Shown: one piece after another, positions 7,996-17,178 of the stretch
Layout of the letters: each line of letters starts with the position of its first letter
Numbering within the stretch: position 1 is the stretch's first letter
Source: Emmonsiellopsis sp. PD_33
Taxonomy: Eukaryota; Ascomycota; Eurotiomycetes; Onygenales; Ajellomycetaceae
DNA: 20,684 bases
Assembly (NCBI GenBank): GCA_032988165.1
Contig: JANTQF010000491.1
Location: 1-20,684, forward strand
Direction of reading: 5' to 3'
Position numbers and translations under genes: made by a program
The notes under the pieces: model-generated
What the model saw: the letters and a program-made list of their open reading frames with translations, nothing else
Databases searched by the model: none
What the model was told of the DNA's origin: nothing

Positions 7996-9655
7996 TTATT
8001 CGCTGCCGTTGCTGCTTTCCTCGGGATCGCTACAGCTGTCATTTGAAGCCGTTTCAAAAACATTTTTTCCGCTGCGGATGTTGATGGTTTGTGCAACCAT
8101 CCAACGACCACCTTGGGTTTGATTGATATTGAACGTGGACGCGTGAGATTTTTTACGTCGGTTTTGTGCGTTCGTATTCGACGTCGCTTTCTTACGGCCG
8201 CTTGGCGTATGGTCCTCGGGTTTGGCGATTCCCTTGATGTTTGGTTCGGGCCTCCGATCACCTCCTAGCCTGTCATCGTTCGAAGGAAACTGACCATGAG
8301 GAGGACTTATGAGTTGTGCTGGTCGAAAGGGGAGGTTTGATCTCGATTCTCTAATTTCTTCTATGTCGTCCCCCGTTCCCAGAAGGCCGTAAGGTTCATT
8401 TCGGTGAACTATGGCTGGTGACTTCGCTCGCGAGGGGCTATGTTGGGCTGATTGGAGCTGTTGTGATGTATTCGCGGAATTATCACCAGTTGCCATCATC
8501 ACTTTACTCTCTTCCACCCAGGCCCATAGCACCCCTGCTACCCTTTTGAAGCCGGAATCTTCTACGTCTACGAATCTGACCATATCCATGTGATTCGCAT
8601 GAATCGAACTCGAAGGCCAGCCGTCCATGCAAGCGCTTTCCCGTTCAACGACTTTCCCAACGGCTTTCAATGAAAGCTCCTCGAAAAAACAATGGATTCT
8701 TATGGGATACGACAGATTCTCCATTTGTCGGAATGCGGCGTCTTGGCGCTTATGGATCAAGGCGTGAAATCGTTCCTGGATTCCATCCAGGACCTCAGAA
8801 CCTTGTTTCAATGTACGCAGCAACGGCCCATTTGTGCGTTTCACAGTGGACAAGAATTTGCCACCTATGGAAGCCCAGAATGCAAGCCCGCTCCCGCGAC
8901 AAGGTGTCGACATAAAACTTATCCCAAAGGTGGCTTTATAAATATCCTCAACATGAGCATCCGAAGAAACGTGTGATTTAGTCAATGCTTCCTGGACCAC
9001 AAGCCCGCCCATACTATGAGCAACGAATATAATGGGACGCCCCATCTACATAAAAGCAGGATTAGGCCGTTTTTACAGATCACGAGCAAAACCCAACGTA
9101 CCGTGTTCGTTCGAATCCGCAAAGTCCCCAAATCTTGGGCAAGTGACCCGGCATGGTCACTGACCCGGTTTTGGCCTGCTTCGGCCCAGAAGTTTACAAC
9201 ATCAGCGTCATAGCCGAAGAAGATAATTCGAGAGTTAGGGATCTGGCTATGTGTCGAAAGTAGATCCCTCGGCCATAATATATCATTTCCGTTCCTGTCT
9301 TTCGCCGCCCATGTCCCTGTCTGGCTGCCTGTTATACCGTGTACAAAAACGATGCTACGTCATAGTCAGTCCGATCATATGTCTCCCTTTTCAATCCACT
9401 CATATCTCGATACGTTATGCCACTTCGATACATACTCTACTTCAATATCATCAGTTACAGGTCTAGGCACCGACCAGCAACCGTACTGTCGTGGTTTGTC
9501 GGAGGGATCGACGATTTCAAGCTCATCTCTATATCAAGCAGAGGTTAGATACAGCTGTGCGTTAGACAGTGATAGAACCAATCCCACCGGTGTTTTGTAG
9601 AGTGTGTGATACTGCCGAACCTCGAAAATCCTGTGCTTCCGGTTAACGAGGGCAT
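7996..9655 (-). CDS. SesB-like alpha/beta-hydrolase (lipase/esterase) with C-terminal amyloid-type motif
   Basis: Proposed exons are 9655-9588, 9528-9436, 9354-9102 and 9045-7996, giving about 487 residues; all junctions keep frame and introns are 59, 81 and 56 bp with CTAAC/CTGAC/CTAAT branches. Hydrolase signatures follow the fungal SesB/DUF676-type order: IVFVHGITGSQTGTW (strand and oxyanion loop), LWPRDLL, FFGYDADVVNFW, QNRVSDHAGSLAQDL, nucleophile elbow AHSMGG (Ser about 149), MSTPCRG and ANHMDM (His about 290). Residues about 310-440 are polar and probably disordered, and end in a motif (FNINQTQGGRWMVAQTIN, about 443-460) repeated in the divergent NLR. In characterised systems such hydrolases are NLR-triggered cell-death effectors. 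The first roughly 20 residues are uncertain: the intron-1 donor (GTGGGA) is weak, and an alternative start at 9703 with a 59 bp GTAAGT...CAG intron also stays in frame. Confidence 0.82.
8080..8133 (-). other. C-terminal amyloid-signalling-type motif of the hydrolase
   Basis: Encodes FNINQTQGGRWMVAQTIN. The stretch is Asn/Gln/Gly-rich, has a single Trp and no charged residue except one Arg, and follows a long polar linker. It matches the N-terminal motif of the divergent receptor at 10171, with F-N-I-N-Q, G, W and A identical and V/I, Q/E and T/S conservative. Confidence 0.75.
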
Positions 9656-10011
9656 CAACCAGATACTCAAAATTAACGATACCTACTTACTATTCAGGGG
9701 CATTGTTAATCTGCGGGTTTCAGGCCACTTACTGTGCATTTATCGAAGGAACGAGGTGGTTTTAAAGGCATCTTATTACTTCCAGCATAACCCCGCAATA
9801 AACATTCAAAAACTCGCTGTCAGCCTCATCATGGGATCTGTCGCTTGGTGGGCGAGTGGTAAAGCACCACATCGCCAAGTAATTTGGCAATACGATTGAG
9901 AGGAGAAGGAGAGCCTTGTCGCTATTTCAAGGCTCAACACCACTGATTTTGATAACAACAAGGCATTAAATACAGCAAACATACCATCACTGTATCAATA
10001 TCGCTTAAACT
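9656..10011. promoter_or_regulatory. Divergent promoter hydrolase / NLR
   Basis: This is the 356 bp between the hydrolase start and the first proposed NLR exon, and it probably includes both leaders. No clear TATA box or named operator is seen. A canonical GTAAGT donor sequence on the minus strand at 9690-9685 suggests the hydrolase leader may be spliced or start at 9703. Confidence 0.4.
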
Positions 10012-13000
10012 ATGCTGCGGTATCCATCAGACCAGGTGCGTACATTTCCTTTCATGCCTCACGATACGTTCTCTGATAGGCTTATGATTGAATAGGAACT
10101 ACCGCGTTATGAGGATGGCCAACTATTGAATGCTCGAGGGCCAGGCGCAACGAGTATCGGGGGGAATGTGTTCAACATCAACCAGAAAAAGAATGGAAAC
10201 TGGCAGATCGCAGAATCATAAACAACTTCAATTACGGCACGTCGCAGTCAGAAAGTCCAACATGCGCTGTACGAGCCCCTACGGACTCGTTGCTCGCCTC
10301 CCAGGAAGGTTCGTAGAGAAACTGTGAACCCCTAGTCGTCCTGACTATTGACGTCGTTGATCTCTCCTTAGAAATGCTTCACCGTCTAGATTATGCTGGC
10401 CAAAGAGCTAGAGAGAGCCAGTTGGGCGACGAGATTATTTTCGACGAAACGCTGAGGTGGGTTTGGGACTCACCTCTTTACGATTGGTTATTAGTTTCAG
10501 AAATTCCTTCTCGGAAACATGCTCTGGGTTCACTTTCACCATTTTGGGTCCGCGGAAAGCCCGCGAGCGGCAAATCGACACTTATAAACTACCTTGCTAA
10601 ATCGGACGAGATGCGGAAATTACTGAATCAGCGCTGCGCGAAAAGATGTATTATCATAAAGTTTTTCTTCGATTTCAGGCAGACGACCAACATCCGCAAC
10701 AATTTCAAGGGTCTTCTTCTCTCTCTCTTATATTGTTTGGTTAAGGAAATTCCAAACATTGGAAACCGAATAAAGAAATCTGAATGGAACGATATCGCGC
10801 TCTATCACCAATGGCCAACGTCTGAATTACAAAGCATCGTCAAAGAATCAATCAAGGCATGCGGTGAAAGTATATGCATCTTAATTGATGGCCTCGACGA
10901 GTATGAAGGCGACATGTTGGACCTGGCTCACTTTTTATTGAACCTCGGGTTCTGCGAAAACGTTGCACTATGTGTCGCAAGTCGTCCCCATGAGATACTG
11001 GATGATGTCTTCGAGGGGGTCCCGACTCTTGAAATGCAGAAATTCAATTTCAGCGGTGTGAAAACATTCGTTTCTCTAACACTACAGCGTGCAAAAACTA
11101 CAATTTTGCCAGGAAATGGGGACAACCTTCCCATCCAACGGGGGGGCAAAGCTAATGGCTCTATCGAAGACACTATTGCGACAAAGGCGGAGGGTGTCTT
11201 CCTATGGGCAAGGTTTGCGATGAACCAAATTCCACGCCTATGGCTTAGAGGAGAGCGTGATTTCCTATCCTTACTGCGCTCTCTAGAGGAATTGCCGACG
11301 GCTTTGGAGGACATCTGGACACAAACATTCGACCGGCTCACCCCCTCAGACAGAGAAGAAGCTTCTATTTTGATGCAGCTCGTCTGTTTTGCCGAGAGAG
11401 AACTCGAAGTCCAAGAGGTCCTTGAAGCGATGCAGCAAGGTTTTACCCGTCTAAACGCCTTCATGGGAAAGACCACAGTTGAGAAGACTTCATTGTTTGC
11501 ACGAAGAATTCGGATTATTTCCGGTGGTCTTCTCGAGGTTTTGGACGTCTCAGAGTGGGATTCGAAGGCAAAATATCCACAGCCAGACCTTTCAGCTTTG
11601 AGGGAAGGAACATCCATTGCCCCATGGGCACCAACGTATTTGACTTGTCACTCCTGCCTAGAGCCTATTTTTGTTGGGGACATTTACTACGAATGCGGTC
11701 AATGTACCGATTACCCAACCAGAATCCTTTGCTTCGACTGTTTTGAATATGGAAAACAATGCCGCAAACATCCGTGCGGTCTCATCAGCAAAGTTGGTGA
11801 TAAGCCAGACATTGATCCAAGGGATTCGAATGAAACCAGCCTCTTGACGTCTCAGGACATCCAGGATTATCGCAAGAACCGCCCCGTCAGAGGCAAATTG
11901 TTCGGTTCATATAAGTACTCCGATGTTGACAAGGAGCGAGTTCTTCATCGTACTCTAGTTAAGCCAATACATAAAACAGTGCGGACATATTTGGACCGTC
12001 GAGGCTGGACACAGCTCGCTGGTGCACAGCCTGGTGAACTCGACCCTGAGGCATTGTGGCTTAATGTCTGCGCCAGCGTGATTGGGAAAGTTACGTTTGC
12101 AAAACAGAGGGCGTTGTGTGCTTCTCAAGATCCCAGACACAATAGCCGTAATGCGTATTGCTCTAGCCACGACTGTGTTGCAAGAACACGGGGAAAGGTT
12201 ACCCCCGACTTTTGGTCAAATCCAGGCGGCGATCGCCTCGAGCTTCTGCCTTATGCTATTTGCAACTTTCCTTCACACGCAAGGGTGCTGGAGCAAAAGC
12301 GAGAGGTCTCGTCCTACCCTATTCTGAAATCGATTCTGTGCCCGGAGCTTCTCGATCTCCACGGGAATTCAGAGCTTCTTCATGGCCTTGGAAAGTCATC
12401 TCCATGCCCAATCGCGGTTTGCCCATCCTATTTTGCGTCCTTGTCTATATTCCACCAGAACATTTTGCATTTTGCCGCGCTTCATGGCCTCAGTTTGCTT
12501 TTTCGGGACCTTCTATCCCAGACGGCCAGCCCAAACCCAGACATACGCCAGCCTCCAGTTTTGACAATGGCAACGCTGATATCGATGCCACCACCGGCCT
12601 TAAGTTCTTACAGCACGATTCCTAGTAGCGCAAACCATAGCTTTTGTGGTCAGTACCTGCGGCCGGCCCTTTTGTTTGCGAACCAACACAAGAGGGGAAT
12701 GAGGGGAAATTACATTGGAGATGGCTTTGATGAGCAGATAGTCCGAACAGTCCTGGAGTGTGACCCAAAAATACATGATGATGAACTCGTCACGGCGATA
12801 GCAGATGCATCGGTTGGCGTGGTGAATGTACTTTTCAGCACTTTTGCTTCTTCGGAACCCAAGACGATAAAGTACGTTTGTCGCGGAAATCCTAAGTCCA
12901 GCAGTTTGCCTTCCAGTCATCCAGTTGGCCCTATCTGGGTAGTTGCCCGCGAGGCTGTTCAAGATATCGAGGCGAAATTTGATTACTTTCTTGACCGCGG

Positions 13001-13217
13001 GGAGGATATCGATGCGCGATGGGGTATCAACCAATCGGCCATGCATGCTATTTTCAAAAGGGAAACCTGGGTGCCCGACCATAGGAGGCCTTATCAGACG
13101 AAACCGCCTGATACTTATCTCTTCGAGGTTAAGCGGTTGCTGATAGCCAAGGGATGCACAATTAAACTCGATGAGATCTTCTTTACCGAGTTAGCTAACA
13201 TGAGGCATAATTGCTGA
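10012..13217 (+). CDS. NACHT NOD-like receptor, frameshifted in its N-terminal motif
   Basis: Proposed exons are 10012-10035, 10096-10308 and 10372-13217, with introns of 60 bp (GTGCGT...ATAG) and 63 bp (GTTCGT...CTGAC...TTAG). The N-terminus carries FNINQKKNGNWQIAES, matching the hydrolase tail, and is then interrupted by TAA at 10219. The coding frame resumes one base off at 10218 and runs cleanly through the second intron into the long third exon. In that exon (numbered from the ATG at 10374) are Walker A GKPASGKST (61-69), Walker B ILIDGLDE (169-176), the ASRP sensor (202-205), a helical region with LPTALEDIWTQTFDRL, a Cys-rich ZZ-like insert (425-468), PIHKTVRTYL (531-540), and weak ankyrin-like segments (NILHFAALHG; FDYFLDRGEDIDARWG). 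Fungal NLRs of this type oligomerise on ligand and trigger incompatibility or defence cell death. It may be a pseudogene, or begin at 10374 without the motif. Confidence 0.8.
10171..10223 (+). other. N-terminal amyloid-signalling-type motif of the NLR, with frameshift
   Basis: Codons 34-49 of the proposed protein read FNINQKKNGNWQIAES and then hit TAA at 10219-10221. Shifting frame by one base at 10218 gives INNFNYG, so the IN that ends the hydrolase copy is present but out of frame. A single missing base in 10213-10218 explains this, compared with the corresponding hydrolase DNA. Confidence 0.72.
11646..11777 (+). other. ZZ-like zinc-binding segment inside the NLR
   Basis: The third exon encodes a CX2C-X12-CX2C-X8-CX2C-X6-C-X4-C array (Cys 425, 428, 441, 444, 453, 456, 463, 468; His 466) with the YECGQC and LCFDCF wording of ZZ-type fingers. 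It sits between GGLLEVL and PIHKTVRTYL, which are nearly contiguous in most fungal NACHT proteins known to me. Confidence 0.6.
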
Positions 13218-13553
13218 TTGAAGGCCAAACAATACGAGGGCCCGTTGCGCCTCAGCTCGCGGAGGCCGCTCAGCATAGACAGTGATTGTTTTGGATAGAA
13301 AAGGACGCAAGCCGCGAACCCTATCATATAAAATGAGGCCACCATTGAGATCTCGGGGTATCAGTCAGGTTTTCATCCTAACTACCACAGAGATATGCAG
13401 CTTAAATACCCGCTGGATTGGACCCTGTGCTACATGGCTGGGTTTCTCAGGTTGCGATTTCTTTTGGGCTGTGAGCTCCTGACCTCGCTCGACGAGCGTA
13501 ATTTTCAACATCTTCAAGCATATGAACCTCCTAGCTTATGAGGAGAAGACAGG
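13205..13553 (+). pseudogene. Possible decayed C-terminal remnant of the NLR
   Basis: Beyond the NLR stop, protein-like pieces continue in shifting frames. One frame reads LLIEGQ...VAPQLAEAAQHR up to a stop near 13281, resembling an ankyrin helix pair. The next frame continues with VIVLDRKGRK. A third frame, open from about 13335 to a TGA at 13551-13553, reads YHRDMQLKYPLDWTL and ends LQAYEPPSL. The order and composition suggest one ancestral tail broken by one-base indels, but no family match confirms it. Confidence 0.3.
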
Positions 13554-16500
13554 ATTTGGTAATTACGTGAAGAAGCCTACTCATGAATCCTCTGTATATA
13601 GCGTGTCTCCACTCCTGTTTTCGCGGTGCGATATCGATGGGCTTTCAGCACCAGTTCATGTTTGACCCTCTACGATTTCCAATTTCCCTTTCGTTCCCGT
13701 TTTCTTATTCCGCAGTGCAACCAGCCACCGGATGAGGGGGGTCTGTGTGTGGTTATGTGGCCCCGTTGCGTGTAACATGGCACAGCACTATGTACCCATC
13801 CCTCTCCATTTCATCCCTAGGGGACTAAATAAATTATGCTTATATCAATGATATTATCTCCATCACACAAAGCACTCCTTCTCCCATCTCTAACAATCCT
13901 GCTTATCATTCCAGGGAAAGTCACCTCTATAACTCCCCCCGCCCCCTTTCCCGCGTACCTCTAATACCATTTCCCCCTTAGCACAAGATACACACCGACC
14001 CGATGCAGTGGGCCGCATGCCTACCTACCTACCACATGCGAATAGCAATGCAATGCAGTCAATCCACTTATTACATGGTGTATATGTCCCATTCCCATGG
14101 TATTGGGAATGTGTTCCCCAGTTCCTATTGTCTTCTCCCTCCACCCTCTACAAGATACGCCACAACTATTGGCCCATTACGAAATTCTCAGGCGAGAAGG
14201 AAAACCTTAGGATAAAAGAAGGGAGCCTAGTTAAGCAACAAACATCCATTGGTAGCGGGGAACCGGCAACGGGCCATTCATATGTACATGTACCATCCGC
14301 GCTTAAGCCTTATCTTTGTAATGTAATGTATGTGGTGGGACAAATACCTGTAGAGTTTAGTGGCGGGCGGGTTTCCCGTTCCCGAGGCCACGGGAAATGA
14401 AGGAATGGGAAATGGGGGCGGGCGCGGACATGCAGAGGCGCACGGACGTATGTATGATCGGGTGTATATTTGTTTGGTTGGGATGTGGATGATGGGATCA
14501 GAGGTGAGAGGAAAGTGAGGATTCTGAGGAGTGAGTGATGAATCGTCGGTACTAATGCATCTATGGGAGAGGTGGCATCTTGTGAACGGGGAGGGGATTG
14601 GACGGAGATGGATGGGAAGTCGGAGCTGATTTGACGCAAAGATCGCAGGAAATATGTAAGGGTGAGAGTCTAGAGAACCAACGGCAGGAAGCCGTATTGG
14701 GTGCGATTGGGCAGTGGGCACGGACGAGAAGTGTGGAAATGTGGGATTAAAAGGGGGTTTGTTGTTGAACTGCCGCGTTATTATTTTGCTTTCTAACTTG
14801 CCATTCATCTCTTTCTATTGTTGTTGTATGCTCAAGATGCCGAATTTGAAATGGTTGGTTGCTACAAAAAAAAAGTCGCAAGTGCCTTTCCATGGCTATG
14901 GAACCTCCATGAGATAAAGTATGTAGGATGACGCACGGAGCACAGAAGTTCTGGCTTTTCTTTTTCTGTTTCTGTTCCTATTTGGAATATCGAAGGTCGA
15001 TCGATTGACAACTTCGCCGAAGTTCATCTGATTGTAAAATGCTGGATGTGGCGTTGGAATTCGAAATATCCATGACGCCATCACCTATCCATGAGCAGTA
15101 ACCAGCTGTGCAGTTATCGGAATCTGAGGCCTGGCGGACAGAGAAGAATCACCATCGCCAACCATTGTTTTTGGTTCTTGGCACAGTAACTACGGAGTAA
15201 TCGTGCAGAACAAGGCACCGACAGGGTGGTTCGGGCCGGGTTGAAATCAGAAATGCTGACGAACCTCTGCTAATTTCGGCCCATAAAACAAATATGGTCT
15301 GGATTCTGGTTCGCAGCCAAGGCCAACAGCACTGCAGTCTGCAGACCAAGCAGCCCGCAGGATCCCCGAGAGGTTTGACGTGGCAGCGGATCCCAGCAGT
15401 CTGGAAAGGGGGCGGAAGAGAGGAGAGCGGATTGGTGGGGATGCCCGTTGGCAATTGTCCAACGTTTGTGAGGGGTCAGAATGCCGGACGCACAATACGC
15501 AGAGTGCAGTGACGCGATTGCATATTGCCGCCGAAGAAGAGGGAGAAGAAGAATCGGAGAAGTAGACAACGGGCTGCGTATACACAGACAGCATTGCCCG
15601 GTGCCTCCTGTACGATGTTGAATTGGACTTCAACTTTTCTTTTTCCAGTCTTCTTCGCATGCGCGTCACTTGCCGCATCCGCCCGCCCGGAAGCCAGTCC
15701 AGTCCGTGTTATTTAGGTGGAGCAGGGCATCGGCATCGTGAGCTGCAGCAGTTCTGATGCTTCTCGTTGTTTCTGGTAGTGAGGCCCGCAGAAAAGAAAC
15801 GCTGGCGAATTGGGTTGCATTCCGCTGGGCTAGGCGGTCGAGTTGGAGACATTGAAGGGGGGATGAGAAATCAAGGAGAAATCGAGGAGACATACTGGGG
15901 GATGTTGGATGTTGGATGAAGTTGTCTGGAGTCGAGATGAATTAGGGCTCAGGGTTAGGGCAAGGGCAAGGGCAGCCCTGACGACGACGACGACGACGCC
16001 TGTTTCCTCCCAAGTATTCCTCATCGTTTCTTTTGATATTCCCAATTCGCGTTTCCAACCCGGGGAACACGCCGGGAACCCGCTGGGTTTGGGATCTTCA
16101 GGCCTTTTCCTCTATCTGGGTAATTGGTGAGGCTTCAACACGTCCGTCTGCCAGGGCGGCCCCAGTCCAGGGGTAAAGGGGCCCCTCTCATTCGGCCATT
16201 TGAACGAATTCGACCCCCCCATCAAGCTTGGCCCGAACGACAAGCGAACAACCAGCCACGATGGATGGCTTCATTGTTCTCTCGCTGCGGTTGCCCCTCT
16301 TCTGGCGCGCAAATCCTCTCCTGGGTCCTCACCAAGAAAGGGAAAGCATGAGGCTAAAATAAACACTCTGACTCCGGCATCGCGAGCTAACCTCAAACAT
16401 CATTTAATTCGTCGAGCGGACTGGTGGAGCCCGGGAACTATTTCCAAACTCTTCACTTCCCATCTTCCGCGCTGCAGGGAGAAGGGCCAGCGAGTCATGC

Positions 16501-16771
16501 CTGGTAACTAAAGTTGAAGCCGGGGCCTGGCCTTTGCGAATCCCAGTCGTCCTAGCCAGTCCGCGCTGAAATGGATGCCACGACAGCAGCATCCTTGGGA
16601 CAGGTTCCTGCATGTCCACTTCCCCGGACCCTCTGGCTTGCCGTTGACTGGGCTGTCAACTGGACCACAGGGGGGGGTTGTGGTCGCTAAAAAAGAAAAC
16701 GGACTGGGTATGCTGGCGGCTTGGAGCCCGGCAGTCCTGGTTTCCTTACCTGCTGGTTATTGGCCATTTTA
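13554..16771. other. Gene-poor region, no supported gene
   Basis: About 3.2 kb with stop codons in all frames at short spacing and no domain-like reading frame. The longest open stretches (for example 14278-14808 minus and 15247-15678 minus) have low-complexity composition and no recognisable motif. It holds a small hairpin (CATTCCCA 14090-14097 / TGGGAATG 14104-14111) and a six-unit ACG microsatellite. It could contain long leaders, non-coding transcripts or regulatory DNA for the genes on either side. No tRNA or rRNA is seen. Confidence 0.45.
15981..15998. repeat. ACG trinucleotide microsatellite (6 units)
   Basis: Six tandem ACG units follow a short degenerate G-rich series containing one AGGGTTAGGG (about 15952-15961) and two AGGGCA units. 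Confidence 0.7.
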
Positions 16772-17178
16772 GGCCGTGTTCAGTACAGCCCTTTTTTTTG
16801 ACAATTGATGGTAAGCTTACCACTGAGCGTCAGAGACTTGGCAACTAACCTATTTAATCCTAGCTTATTTGCATAATTACTCATAATTCTGCTGATATAA
16901 TCAATAAAATACAATAAAAATACAGAAATGTTGTATTGCTCAGTATACACTAAATTAGTATGTATTAGTGGTATAAGTGGGGAGACTAAACCTAACTAGG
17001 TAAGGTACTGACCTTCAATTGTCAATTTCTGAGATGCTGCTTGGAGGCAGCATCTGGGAGATGCACTTTTGACTTTTTACTACTTTTTAACCATTTCCAT
17101 TACTTTTGTATGTAAAAGTATTGATCCACTTTTGAGCATCTCAGAACGTCAGATCTGCAGTCTGCACTGAACACGGCC
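16772..17178. mobile_element. Tourist/PIF-Harbinger-like MITE (407 bp)
   Basis: Termini are inverted: GGCCGTGTTCAGTACAG at the left and its complement at 17162-17178, with 16 of 17 bases matching. Both ends abut TTA (16769-16771 and 17179-17181), the three-base target duplication typical of PIF/Harbinger elements; GGCC-GTT-type ends are typical of Tourist MITEs. The interior is AT-rich and carries further inverted repeats: TGACAATTGA 16799-16808 with 17015-17024, TCTGAGATGCT 17028-17038 with 17135-17145, and a hairpin AGATGCTGC / GCAGCATCT at 17032-17055. No transposase is encoded, so it would move only with help from an element elsewhere in the genome. Confidence 0.82.

Noticed and set aside
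9102..9120. Box B-like sequence (gttcgaatccgc)
   Set aside because: It is inside the third coding exon of the hydrolase (reading LRIRTNT) with no box A at the right distance.
10130..10327. 65-codon plus-strand frame across the NLR second exon
   Set aside because: It is a third frame that runs through a well-formed donor (10309) into intron sequence and contains neither the motif nor the NACHT frame.
14278..14808. 176-codon minus-strand open frame in the gene-poor region
   Set aside because: The composition is low-complexity Pro/Ser/His/Ile with no domain, no intron signals and no good start context.
15945..15980. Telomere-like TTAGGG-containing stretch
   Set aside because: Only one or two true units occur, with the rest degenerate AGGGCA; too short for an interstitial telomere.
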